64,000 nucleotides of DNA from Knoellia sp. Soil729 (lineage in GTDB: Bacteria; Actinomycetota; Actinomycetes; Actinomycetales; Dermatophilaceae): assembly GCF_001427985.1 (NCBI RefSeq), contig NZ_LMSA01000001.1, positions 821,164 through 885,163 of the forward strand. The letters run 5' to 3'. The position numbers and the translations under genes are program-made. Within the stretch, counting starts at the first letter, position 1. Every line of letters starts with the position of its first letter. A model generated the notes under the pieces. It did not search any database and was not told the origin of the DNA. It saw only the letters and a list, made by a program, of their open reading frames with translations. Positions 9,813 through 18,846 of the stretch are shown in pieces.

Positions 9813-11416
9813 CGCGGGGCCTCGCGGCTCTCCGGCCGGCGCCGTGGGGCGCCAGAGACGACTCCGGGCGCGGACCGGTCGGCGATGTTGCGCGGACGCG
9901 GTTCGCGTCGGGGGCGGCGGCGCTCCACCGGCGCCAGCCGACCGGTGGTGCGGTCGAGCGGGTCCGGGTTGGCGACGACGATGCCCTCGACCGAGAGTCC
10001 CGCCTTGTCCGCTGCCACCACGGCGTCTGCGAGGTTGCGGCGGGTGGCGGTGGCAGAGCTGACGGCCAGGAGGCCGACACCCCCGGTGACGACGGCGGTG
10101 TCGGGCACGGGGTGCGCGCGGTCCAGGACCACCAGGCGCACCGACAGGGTCGCGCCGGCCGAGGGCTCGACTGCTGTGCTCACCGTCAACGCTCCAGCGG
10201 TCTCGTCCTCGGTAGCGATGCCCTGGGAGCACGCTGCCCACAGGGTGGTCGCGGACTCGTGGTGCTGCGCCGCGACGAGCTCGGTCGTGGTCCCCGTCGA
10301 CGCGGCGAAGGCAGCGATCTGGGCAGCGACAGCCAGCGCACCGGCGTCTGCGCTGACGCAGAGCACGACGAGCACGACCGGCTCGCGGGAGGCGCCGTCC
10401 TTCCTCAGGTCGTTCATGAGGTCGTGGAGCAGACGACGCAGGGCCCAGCCGTCGACGCTGTCCGGGGAGTAGGTGCGCAGCAGGTCCGCCCATGCCGCCG
10501 CGGACCGCGGGGGTCGGGCGCGCAGGGAGGCCACGACAGGGATGTCCACGGCATCAGCGATCTCGTCACGCGAGCGCAGCTTGGGGTCACGTTGGTTGGT
10601 GACGACCAGGAGAAAGCAGGTGAGCAGCAGGAGCAGTGCACTGGCCCCAAGGATGCGAACGACCGCGCCTTCGAGGTAGCCGTCCTGCGTTCCGGGAGAG
10701 GCGTGCTGGGCGATGCTCGCACTCGATCCGTCGTCGGCGCCCTGCTTCCCTGCGCCGTCCGCCGCGGAGATCTGCTCCGTGAGCGCGTCGATGTCGAGGA
10801 CGGTCGACGCCCGGACGGCGGTCAGCTCGGACAGCGCCGCGGCATCCGTCGCGCCGGCGGCGCTCGTCCTGCCCTCGGCGGCGATCCGGTCGGTCGCCTT
10901 CCGAATCTCCTCCGTGATCGTGGCCAGGCTCGCCTTGAGCGTGTCGAGCCGCCCCTGCAGCTGCACCCGGCGTGCGGCCCCCATCGACTCCCGGGTGTCC
11001 TCGAGGTAGGCCACGACCGACTGGGCCACCGCGAGTGCCAGCCCTTCGGCCTGGGTGCTCGTGGGGCCGGAGGCGGTGATGCGCAGGTAGGACGGTGAGG
11101 CCGCCTCCACCTTGACCCGCTCTGTCACCTCGGCCTCGGTCAGCCGGGGGCTAACCCGGCTCGCGGCGTCGGTGAGGATCTCCGAGCTGGTGGCGATGAG
11201 GACCTGGGTGTCGCTGTCGTAGCCACCCGTCCGGCCCGATCCCGGTTGCGCGACGGAGGGAAGCAACACCCCGCTGGTGCTCGTGTAGGCCGGCGGCGCG
11301 AGCAGCAGCAGCCCGGCCCCGCCCAGCGCACCGACGATGGCCACCGCAAGGAGCATCCGGCCGCGCCGGCGGACGACGGCCCAGATGGCGCGCAGGTCCA
11401 CGACCTCCTCGTTCAT
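9809..11416 (-). CDS. Wzz-like polysaccharide co-polymerase, second paralogue
   Basis: 535 residues. The first transmembrane segment is at about 21-42 and the second at 251-273; between them is an extracytoplasmic region with heptad-like stretches (about 140-215). After the second segment the chain has the arrangement of a Wzz/BY-kinase fusion, including DIPVVASL, a motif usual just before the kinase domain. The expected P-loop near residues 350-360 reads VLCVSADAGALAVA and lacks the GK(S/T). The tail (about 490-535) is Arg/Pro-rich. Like its neighbour it is probably a structural regulator of chain length without kinase activity. The ATG at 11416 overlaps the heparinase-like gene stop (ATGA). 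Confidence 0.83.
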   Translation of the reverse strand: MNEEVVDLRAIWAVVRRRGRMLLAVAIVGALGGAGLLLLAPPAYTSTSGVLLPSVAQPGSGRTGGYDSDTQVLIATSSEILTDAASRVSPRLTEAEVTERVKVEAASPSYLRITASGPTSTQAEGLALAVAQSVVAYLEDTRESMGAARRVQLQGRLDTLKASLATITEEIRKATDRIAAEGRTSAAGATDAAALSELTAVRASTVLDIDALTEQISAADGAGKQGADDGSSASIAQHASPGTQDGYLEGAVVRILGASALLLLLTCFLLVVTNQRDPKLRSRDEIADAVDIPVVASLRARPPRSAAAWADLLRTYSPDSVDGWALRRLLHDLMNDLRKDGASREPVVLVVLCVSADAGALAVAAQIAAFAASTGTTTELVAAQHHESATTLWAACSQGIATEDETAGALTVSTAVEPSAGATLSVRLVVLDRAHPVPDTAVVTGGVGLLAVSSATATRRNLADAVVAADKAGLSVEGIVVANPDPLDRTTGRLAPVERRRPRREPRPRNIADRSAPGVVSGAPRRRPESREAPR

Positions 11417-13488
11417 ACCCGCTCCCCGACCTGCTGGCGGTGCGCGGGCGACGTGGTGTCGGCGTCGAGCTGCAGGTGGAGGGTGCTGCGCAGCTCGAGC
11501 AGGCCCTGCCACTCCCCCACCCCGACCAGGGTGGTGCTCGGCACCCGCGTCCCGAACCGTGGCGAGTACCACCCGAGTGGCGGGTCGCTCTCGCCACGGT
11601 GGGTCGACCACGTGAGCCCCGATGGGAGCGTGAGGCGCCCTTGGTGCGACTCACCCCCTCGTCCCTCCCAGGACAGGTGCGCCACACCGTCCCCGAGCTC
11701 GGCCGTGACCGCGGGCCCGAGGTGCCAGGAGAGTCTGGCCCGGTGGGTCGTCCCCGACATGAGCGTGTCCCTCACCGACAGTCGCCCGCCGTCTTCGTCG
11801 AGCTCGACCTGCCGGTCGTGACGCAGCTCCGGGTCCAAGCGCGCGTATGCCGTGTGGTGGGCTGACCACGCCTGCGATCCCCCCGCTGTGGTGGTCACGG
11901 TGTCGCCGGCCGCGTCGGCCCGGCCGCTCCAGAGGAACGGCCCGGCGGACATCACCTGGTCGGCACCATCCACCTCGACGGTGTTGTGCGCGCGCGTCGA
12001 CCTGAAGTACGACCGCCACTCCTGTTCACCGTGGTAGCAGTAGGTTCCTGGGTCCACGAGGAGCTCGACCCCGTCGTGGCGCACCTCGATGGAGAGGGCG
12101 TCGGCGTGCGCGTGGGCGGCGATCGACAGGAAGCCGTGGGGGCCACCGTCACAGCGGCACCAGATTTCGGGCTCTCGCCCGGCCGGAGTCCGCAGGACGT
12201 GGAGACCGGCGTCGGCGAAGTCCTGCGGCCGCACCCGGGGACGTGCGCCCATGGCCCGGACGATGTCGTCGGCCGCCTCGGCCTCAGCCGAGGCGTACAG
12301 GGCTGAGAGGAGCGTACTCGTCACACCCGGCCGGGCTTCCGGCCACCAGGAGCAGCGTCCCACCGTCCCCGCTCCGGTGGCGAGGAGCACCTCCCAGGGG
12401 TCCTCGTCCTGGTCGTCGAGCACCAACGCCCTTCCCTCGTCACCGTCGCCCTGACGGGGCGGTCGCCCCGCGACGTCGAGCTGGGCGGCGGCTGCGTCGA
12501 GGGATCGCACAGCCAGGTCGCGCAGGCTCGGCGAGAGGGGGTGGCCGGCCACCCCGGTCTCGACGCCCGCGACGAGGGCGAGCTCGGTGACGAAGCGGTG
12601 GTAGTCGGTCGCGAGCTCCCGGTTCACGCCGCTGGGGAACGTGTTGGCGGTGAGCGCCTGCTCCAGCTGGTCCGCGGCGGCCCGTCGCCAGCCCTCGCTC
12701 TGCGCGAACCAGGGGAACGCACACGCCGCCACCAGTCGTCCGGTCGCTTCCGCGACGAGGTGGTTGTTGGCGGACGACCCACGGCTGGGGAAGGCCGCGA
12801 GGTACTCCTGGTGCCAGCTCAGCTGGGCGAGGGCCACGGGGTTCTCCTCGAACAGGGCAACCACACCCGGCCAGCCGTCGAGCAGGCGACGGGTCCACGC
12901 CCAGCTGATGAGGCGGACTCCGAGCTCGATGCCGCTCGTCCAGTGGATGCCCGAGAGGAAGGGGTTCGCGAGCCACCACGAGCGCAGCTGCGCGGCGGCC
13001 GCCTCGGCGTAGCGAGTGTCTTCGGTGAGCCACCATGCTGCCGCGAGGATGGTGACGTGGTGGTGGCGCGAGACCTCCCACACCGACTTGATGTTGCCGG
13101 TGACGCTCTCGTCGCGATGGTCGATGCGGAACGCCAGGGTGTCCTCCGGGGCGCGCCGTCCCGTGACGGCGTCGAGGAACCAGTCGGGGTCGGCGAGGTC
13201 TGGGCGCGCTGTCCCGAGGACGACACCCTCACCTGCGAGGATCCGGTCCGCGGCAGCCACGAGGCGGCGTGCCGCGTCCTGCGGAAGCTGTTCCCGGGCC
13301 GAAGGAGGAAGCGGGGCAGGCGCTCGGCGCTCCGCTCGGACCCCCGCCGGAGCCTGGACCGGCTCACCGGGACGCACCCGGCGCCGGGACCACCGCGCCT
13401 GTCGGGCGCGGTCACCGAGTCGCCACGTCATCTCGGCCGGTGACATCCGGCGGAGGCGGTGGGCGTACCACACCAACGACCGGCTCAC
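11413..13488 (-). CDS. Heparinase II/III-family (alginate-lyase-like) protein
   Basis: 691 residues. An N-terminal alpha-helical toroid domain (about 100-400; motifs NPFLSGIHWTSGIELGVR and SSANNHLVAEATG) is followed by a beta-sandwich carrying the family hallmark HAHADALSIEV, then DPGTYCYHG and RAHNTVEVDG. The family cleaves or rearranges uronate-containing polysaccharides by beta-elimination. No signal peptide is visible, unlike secreted lyases. Members without one are common in polysaccharide biosynthesis loci, where the exact step is unclear. The start was set at the GTG at 13488, whose GTGA overlaps the stop of the upstream oxidoreductase. Context (GDP-mannose dehydrogenase, amidotransferase) supports a uronate-containing substrate. 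Confidence 0.88.
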   Translation of the reverse strand: MSRSLVWYAHRLRRMSPAEMTWRLGDRARQARWSRRRVRPGEPVQAPAGVRAERRAPAPLPPSAREQLPQDAARRLVAAADRILAGEGVVLGTARPDLADPDWFLDAVTGRRAPEDTLAFRIDHRDESVTGNIKSVWEVSRHHHVTILAAAWWLTEDTRYAEAAAAQLRSWWLANPFLSGIHWTSGIELGVRLISWAWTRRLLDGWPGVVALFEENPVALAQLSWHQEYLAAFPSRGSSANNHLVAEATGRLVAACAFPWFAQSEGWRRAAADQLEQALTANTFPSGVNRELATDYHRFVTELALVAGVETGVAGHPLSPSLRDLAVRSLDAAAAQLDVAGRPPRQGDGDEGRALVLDDQDEDPWEVLLATGAGTVGRCSWWPEARPGVTSTLLSALYASAEAEAADDIVRAMGARPRVRPQDFADAGLHVLRTPAGREPEIWCRCDGGPHGFLSIAAHAHADALSIEVRHDGVELLVDPGTYCYHGEQEWRSYFRSTRAHNTVEVDGADQVMSAGPFLWSGRADAAGDTVTTTAGGSQAWSAHHTAYARLDPELRHDRQVELDEDGGRLSVRDTLMSGTTHRARLSWHLGPAVTAELGDGVAHLSWEGRGGESHQGRLTLPSGLTWSTHRGESDPPLGWYSPRFGTRVPSTTLVGVGEWQGLLELRSTLHLQLDADTTSPAHRQQVGERV

Positions 13489-15665
13489 GGGGTCACCGCC
13501 CTGCCCGACACGATGCTCTCGCCCACCGCGAGCGTCGCCCGCGTCGTCGCCACGAGGGACTCCAGCGAGATCGGCATGGCGGCACCCAGGCGCACTGCTT
13601 CGAGGAAGGCGTCGAGCTCCGCGCGCTGTCCCTTGTCCGGCCCGGTGAGAGCTCGCGCGGTCCGACGTGCTCCGCCGGTCCACACCGTGGCCCGGCTGAA
13701 GTTGTCGAGCCGGGCGTTGCGGCCTCCGCCCGCCACGTCGACGACCTCCTTCGGCACGCGCGGGTCGCCGTTCGTGGAGTAGGTGATCGTCGCGAGCGAA
13801 CCCTCCTCGAAGAGCAGGGTGGCCTGGAGGTTCGCCCCGTCGGACGTCTGGACGGCGCGGACCTCGACCGGGTGGTGGCCGACCCACCAGCTGACCGTGT
13901 CGATGAAGTGACCGCCCTCGCCGAGCCAGCGCGAACCCTCCAGCTGCTCGTCGAGGTACCAGCTGCCCGCAGCCATCCGGCCGGCGTTGACGAGGTAGCG
14001 CAGGCTGACCGGCGCGGAACTGGACCCGAACCGGTGACGCATCCCCACGAGGAGGGGTGCGAAACGACGGTTGAAGCCGACCATGATCCGGTCGTTCCCC
14101 GTGCGCTCGACGACCTCGAGGATGCCGTCCACCTCCGCCCGGGTGAGGGCCAGCGGCTTCTCCACGAAGACGGCTTTGCCGTGCTCGAGCGCCCGGCAGA
14201 CGAAGGCCGCGTGCGAGTGGTGACGCGTGACGACGAAGACGGCGTCGACGTCCGGGTCGGTGAGGACGTCGTCGACGTTCGTCGTGGCCGTCTCGAAGCC
14301 GAACGTCCGCTGCGCGTTGACCGCCGACAACGACCTGGTGGTGGCCGCCACCCGCAGGGTGGCGCCGTCGTGCTTGGCGAGGTGCGGCAACAACATCGAG
14401 GAGGCATAGCTGCCGGCGCCGACGAAGCCGAGCCGGACCGTCGTCCCGGTCGGCCGGCTCGCACGGCGTCCCTCGAGGCGGCCGCTGGTACGGGTGGACG
14501 CGGCCCGCTGCGCTTGCTCGGCCGAGGGATCGGGGCGTGGGTACTCGAGGAGGAACCCCACCCCGCGCAGGGACCCGGTGCGGAGCTGTTCGTAGACGCT
14601 CGTGGCCTCCGCGATCGGCCGCGTGGCGGAGACGAGGGTCGTGACGTCGACGGAGCCGGTTGCCAGCAGGTCCAGGAAGCAGCCGAGGTTGCGCCGCTCG
14701 GTCCAGCGGACGTACCCCGCCGGGTAGTCGACGCCCTCGAGCTCGTAGCGGTCGTCGTAGCGACCCGGTCCGTAGGAGCGCGAGAAGCGGAGGTCGAGCT
14801 CCTTCTCGTAGTAGGCGTTCCACGGCAGGTCCAGGCGCGTCTTGCCGATGTCGACGACCCGGGCCCGGTCGCGGGCGAGGCGGGCGGCGAGCTGCACGGG
14901 GCCGTTGGTGTCCCCACCCGCGGCGAGGAAGACGTGGTCGGCGCCGATGCCGCCGGTCGCCGTGCGGACCACCTGCTCGATGTAGGCCGCGCCCTCGTCG
15001 TCGGGTGAGGCGCAGCTCATGGCCCCCCCGTCCTCGGCCAGGCGGCAGCGCTCCTCCACCGTGTCGATGCCCACGACCCGGACGCCGGCCGCGACGAGGA
15101 GCCGGACAACGAGCTGGCCCACCAGGCCCAGGCCGATGACGCAGGCCATCTCCCCGAGCTGGGGCTCGCCCTGTCGCACCCCCTGCATGGCGATCGCACC
15201 GACGGTGGCGAACGCCGCGTGCTGCGGGTCGGCACCCTCGGGGACCGGGACGCAGAGGTTGACCGGTACCCAGTTGACCTCGGCGTGGAGGGCGAACTCG
15301 TTGCCCGCCGCTGCGACGAGGTCACCGACGGAGAACTCCTCGGCGCCCGCACCGACCTCGATGACGACGCCGCACAGCGAGTAGCCGAGAGGGGTGTAGC
15401 TGTCGAGCTTGGTGATCGCCTTCTTGTAGGTCGCCACCGGCCCCTGCTGGGTCATCGAGTCCAGCACCTTCTTGACCTGGTCGGGCCGGGCGCGAGCCTT
15501 GCCCAGGAGCGACAGGCGGGCCTCGCTGACCTTCATCAGCTCGGTGCCGGTCGAGATGAGCGAGAAGAGCGAGCGCACCAGCACTCCCCCCGGCTTGCAC
15601 GCCGGCTCGGGCACGTCGAGCACGACGAGCTCTCCGGACCGGTAGTTCTGCCCCACCTGCTTCAT
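13485..15665 (-). CDS. Bi-domain oxidoreductase: zinc-type alcohol-dehydrogenase-like domain fused to Gfo/Idh/MocA domain
   Basis: 726 residues. Residues 1 to about 345 are a medium-chain dehydrogenase-like domain (VIGLGLVGQLVVRLLVAAG nucleotide motif; proline-rich GroES-like start). Residues about 385-700 are a Gfo/Idh/MocA oxidoreductase (VRLGFVGAGSYASSMLL Rossmann motif; EKPLAL, the usual EKP motif; GGHFIDTVSWW with the family histidine). This fusion is a recognised architecture in exopolysaccharide and O-antigen loci, often beside heparinase-like genes. It probably modifies the ring of a nucleotide-linked or polymer-linked sugar with NAD(P), but no reaction is established for it to my knowledge. 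ATGA overlap with the asparagine synthase gene upstream. Confidence 0.9.
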   Translation of the reverse strand: MKQVGQNYRSGELVVLDVPEPACKPGGVLVRSLFSLISTGTELMKVSEARLSLLGKARARPDQVKKVLDSMTQQGPVATYKKAITKLDSYTPLGYSLCGVVIEVGAGAEEFSVGDLVAAAGNEFALHAEVNWVPVNLCVPVPEGADPQHAAFATVGAIAMQGVRQGEPQLGEMACVIGLGLVGQLVVRLLVAAGVRVVGIDTVEERCRLAEDGGAMSCASPDDEGAAYIEQVVRTATGGIGADHVFLAAGGDTNGPVQLAARLARDRARVVDIGKTRLDLPWNAYYEKELDLRFSRSYGPGRYDDRYELEGVDYPAGYVRWTERRNLGCFLDLLATGSVDVTTLVSATRPIAEATSVYEQLRTGSLRGVGFLLEYPRPDPSAEQAQRAASTRTSGRLEGRRASRPTGTTVRLGFVGAGSYASSMLLPHLAKHDGATLRVAATTRSLSAVNAQRTFGFETATTNVDDVLTDPDVDAVFVVTRHHSHAAFVCRALEHGKAVFVEKPLALTRAEVDGILEVVERTGNDRIMVGFNRRFAPLLVGMRHRFGSSSAPVSLRYLVNAGRMAAGSWYLDEQLEGSRWLGEGGHFIDTVSWWVGHHPVEVRAVQTSDGANLQATLLFEEGSLATITYSTNGDPRVPKEVVDVAGGGRNARLDNFSRATVWTGGARRTARALTGPDKGQRAELDAFLEAVRLGAAMPISLESLVATTRATLAVGESIVSGRAVTP

Positions 15666-17572
15666 CGGGTCCCCACCCCCGCCTCGCGGGCGTTCCGGTA
15701 CCACAGCTCGAGGCTGAGCAGCTGCCACACCTGCTTGGACTCGTCGCGCCGCCCACTGCGCTGGTCGTCGACGAGCCGCTGCAGGGCGCCCGCACGGAGG
15801 AACCCCGTGCCGACCAGCTCCCCGCCCAGGAGCACATCGTCGACGAGCTCCTTGAGGTCATTGGTGACCCAGGCCCGCAGTGGTGCGCCGAAGCTGGCCT
15901 TCGGTCGGTCGATGATCTCGTCGGGCAGCCACGCGCGGGCGGCGTCCTTGAGGGCCGCCTTCTGCTGCCGTCCGCGGATCTTCTCGTTCCCGGGGAGGGA
16001 GAACGCGGCTGCCATGACGACCGGGTCGACGAAGGGGACGCGCACCTCGGTGGAGGCGGCCATGCTCGCGCGGTCCGTGTAGGTGAGGTTGAGTCCCGGC
16101 ATGAACATGCGGGTGTCGGCCAGGCACATACGGCTGACGACGTCCTCGAGGTCGTTGTCCTCGTAGACCTCACGGTGGCGGTCGAGGACCTCGTCGACGC
16201 ACACCGACAGGGCCGGGTCGAGGAGGTCGACGAGCTCGTCCCGGTCATAGAGGGTGTAGCTGCGGCGGAAGGCCTCCTGCTCCGGGAGCTCGGCGAAGGT
16301 CAGGAACCGCTGGCCCCAGCGCACCGTCCGCAGGCCGCGTCCGCCGACCGCCACGGGCAGGGCACGGGCGGCCGGCCCGATGAGGGAGCGCACTGCTGCC
16401 GGGGTCCGCCGGTAGCGCGCGGCGAGGAGCATCGCCAGGTGCTTGCGGTAGCCGCCGAAGAGCTCGTCGGCCCCCATCCCCGACAGGAGCACCTTGACGC
16501 CCGCCTCACGGGCCGCGTCGCACATGAGGAGCGTGTTGATCGCGGCGGGGTCACCGACCGGCTCGTCGAGGATGTCGACCATGCGCGGGAGCAGGTCGAC
16601 GATGTCGGGTGAGATCTCGATCTCGTGCAGGCGGATGCCGAGGTGGGTCGCCAACCGCCGTGCGTAGCGAGCGTCGTCCGGCATCGACTCCAGGCGCTGG
16701 TCCTCGGGCCGGAAGACGATGGTGTAGGCCTCGATCGACGGGTCGGCCCGGTGGGCGAGGGCGGTGATGATGCTCGAGTCGAGTCCTCCGCTGAGGAAGG
16801 AGGCCACCGGCACGTCGGCGACGAGGTGGTCCAGGACCGAGTCCGCGACGACCTGCCGGATGTCGGCGCGTGGCCCCTGCGCTGCCATCGCCGCCTCTGC
16901 GGCAGCGTCCCAGAAGCAGCCCTGAGTGGCCGAGCCGTCACGGCGGTACTCGGTCCAGGTGCCCGACGGGTGGCGGTGCACGCCCTGGACGGCGTCGAAC
17001 TCCTGAGGCAGCCAGTAGTAGAGCGTGGACGCGACCATCGCGGCGGGGTTGATGCTCAGCTCCGGACCGACCGCGGTGACGATCGCCTTGAGCTCGGAGG
17101 CGAAGAGGATGCCGTTGCCGCGCGGCATGACGTACAGGGGCTTGATGCCCAGCGGGTCGCGCGCGAGGGTGAGGCTTCCCGTGGCGGCATCGTGGATGGC
17201 GAAGGCATACATCCCCCGGAACCGGCGGAGCGCACCAGGGCCCCACGCTCGCCAGGCCTCGAGCACGACCTCGGTGTCGGAGTCCGTGGCGAAGCGCGCA
17301 CCGAGGCCTCGCAGCTCGCGACGCAGCTCACGGAAGTTGTACAGCTCGCCGTTGTAGGTCAGCGTCAGGCCGTCCTTGGTGAACGGCTGGTCCGCAGCGC
17401 TGGACAGGTCGATGATCGACAGCCGCCGGTGCCCCAGGACCACGGCGGTCTCCGGGTCGACGAGCTCCACCACCGCACCGGCATCCGGACCGCGATGGGT
17501 CAGGCGGTCGACCATGACCGAGACGAGCACCTTGCCGTCATGCTGCTGGTACGCCCCGGCGACGCCGCACAT
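15662..17572 (-). CDS. Asparagine synthase-type glutamine amidotransferase (AsnB family)
   Basis: 636 residues. After the initiator Met, Cys2 (MCGVAG) is the glutaminase nucleophile; an N-terminal class II amidotransferase domain (to about 210, with YNGELYN) precedes the ATP-pyrophosphatase domain (SFLSGGLDSS P-loop near 255, LLSGMGADELFGGYRKH). Family enzymes move ammonia from glutamine to a carboxyl group through an acyl-adenylate. Within this locus, and next to a uronate-forming dehydrogenase, amidation of a sugar carboxylate is a reasonable guess (as for WbpS-type proteins); ordinary asparagine synthesis is the alternative. The start ATG at 17572 lies 2 bases after the upstream stop. The downstream gene overlaps by ATGA. 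Confidence 0.92.
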   Translation of the reverse strand: MCGVAGAYQQHDGKVLVSVMVDRLTHRGPDAGAVVELVDPETAVVLGHRRLSIIDLSSAADQPFTKDGLTLTYNGELYNFRELRRELRGLGARFATDSDTEVVLEAWRAWGPGALRRFRGMYAFAIHDAATGSLTLARDPLGIKPLYVMPRGNGILFASELKAIVTAVGPELSINPAAMVASTLYYWLPQEFDAVQGVHRHPSGTWTEYRRDGSATQGCFWDAAAEAAMAAQGPRADIRQVVADSVLDHLVADVPVASFLSGGLDSSIITALAHRADPSIEAYTIVFRPEDQRLESMPDDARYARRLATHLGIRLHEIEISPDIVDLLPRMVDILDEPVGDPAAINTLLMCDAAREAGVKVLLSGMGADELFGGYRKHLAMLLAARYRRTPAAVRSLIGPAARALPVAVGGRGLRTVRWGQRFLTFAELPEQEAFRRSYTLYDRDELVDLLDPALSVCVDEVLDRHREVYEDNDLEDVVSRMCLADTRMFMPGLNLTYTDRASMAASTEVRVPFVDPVVMAAAFSLPGNEKIRGRQQKAALKDAARAWLPDEIIDRPKASFGAPLRAWVTNDLKELVDDVLLGGELVGTGFLRAGALQRLVDDQRSGRRDESKQVWQLLSLELWYRNAREAGVGTR

Positions 17573-17574
17573 GC

Positions 17575-18846
17575 TCAGGCCCCCATGCCCACGAGGGAGC
17601 TGTCGGCAGCGTCGCCGGCGCCACGTGAGCCTCGGCCCACCAGCTCGTCGAACACCCGCAGGTAGCCGCGCTGCTGGTGCTGCCAGGCCAGGTGCTGCTC
17701 GACCCGCTCCCGGCCACGGCGGCCCATCTCTGCGCGGCGGCCCGGGTCGTCGACGAGGTCGACGACGGCGCGGGCGTACTCGACGACGTCGTTGGGTCGC
17801 ACGTAGACAGCGGCGTCGTCAGCGGAGACGCGTGTCTCCCTGAGGTCGAACGCGACCACCGGTAGGCCGAAGGCCATGTACTCCATCGTCTTGTTCATCG
17901 TCGAGACGTCGTTGAGGGGGTTGAGCGGGTCCGGGGACAGTCCGACGTCAGCGGTGGACAGCACCTCGGCCACGAACTCGTCCGGGACGCGACCGGGGAG
18001 CTCGACGGCGTCGGTGAGGCCGAGCTCGTCGCGGCGCCGGACGAGCTCCGCGTGGCTGTCGCCCGAGCCCATGAAGGTGAAGCAGATGTCCTGCCGACCC
18101 ATCTGGTTCACGATGACGTCGGCCGCACCGAGGGCGAGGTCCACCCCGTCCTGCGGCCCCATGACGCCGAGGTAGGCGACCAGGTGCGGGCGACCGCGCC
18201 GCAGCGAGGGGACCGGCTCCCGTCGCCGGAGCACCTCGGGGTCGGGACCGGTGCGCACCACCGTCACCTCGTCGGGGGACTTGCCGCCACGTGAGCCGGC
18301 GATCGCGGCATACGACTCGTTCGTCGAGGTGACCCGGTCCGCGGTCCGGAACGTCTGTCGCTCCAGGAACAGCAGGCCGCGGTACTGGGCTCCTCGCTGA
18401 CCCTCGAAACGCGAGAGGTACAGCTCCGGGCACAGGTCGTGGTGGTCGAAGACGAAGCGGGTGCCGTCACGACCACGGAGCCAGCGGGCGAGCGGCCAGA
18501 AGATGTCGGGTGGGTTGCACGCCTGCATCACGTCGAACGCGCCGTCGCGGCGAGCCCTCAGCACGAGGCCCGCCGTGGCGAGGAAGGACCAGGCGTACTC
18601 GACGACGTAGCTGAGCGCCCGCCCACCGGGGGCGTATGCCGGGTAGGCCAGGATGCGCACCCCGTCCACCACCTGCGTGGACCGGGTGCCTTCGCCCTGC
18701 GGGCAGACGACCGTGACGTCGTAGCCGTGGCCGACGAGCGACTGGCACTCGAGCCACACCCTGCGGTCGAACGGAACCGGCAGGTTCTGCACGATGATGA
18801 CCACCCGGGGACGCTCGCTTCGGGAGGGTCGTGCCTGTCCGCTCAC
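17575..18846 (-). CDS. Glycosyltransferase family 4, WcaI/WbuB-like
   Basis: 423 residues. GTG start at 18846 overlaps the stop of the dehydrogenase gene (GTGA). Early motifs VVIIVQNLPVPFDRRVWLEC and later STMNKTMEYMAFGLPVVAFDL match the GT4 subgroup containing WcaI/WbuB, which often transfer aminosugars such as fucosamine derivatives. In this subgroup the usual E-x7-E reads with Lys-Thr-Met-Glu-Tyr-Met. Cytoplasmic or membrane-peripheral; one of three glycosyltransferases in the locus and probably an early step after the initiating transferase. Confidence 0.9.
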   Translation of the reverse strand: MSGQARPSRSERPRVVIIVQNLPVPFDRRVWLECQSLVGHGYDVTVVCPQGEGTRSTQVVDGVRILAYPAYAPGGRALSYVVEYAWSFLATAGLVLRARRDGAFDVMQACNPPDIFWPLARWLRGRDGTRFVFDHHDLCPELYLSRFEGQRGAQYRGLLFLERQTFRTADRVTSTNESYAAIAGSRGGKSPDEVTVVRTGPDPEVLRRREPVPSLRRGRPHLVAYLGVMGPQDGVDLALGAADVIVNQMGRQDICFTFMGSGDSHAELVRRRDELGLTDAVELPGRVPDEFVAEVLSTADVGLSPDPLNPLNDVSTMNKTMEYMAFGLPVVAFDLRETRVSADDAAVYVRPNDVVEYARAVVDLVDDPGRRAEMGRRGRERVEQHLAWQHQQRGYLRVFDELVGRGSRGAGDAADSSLVGMGA

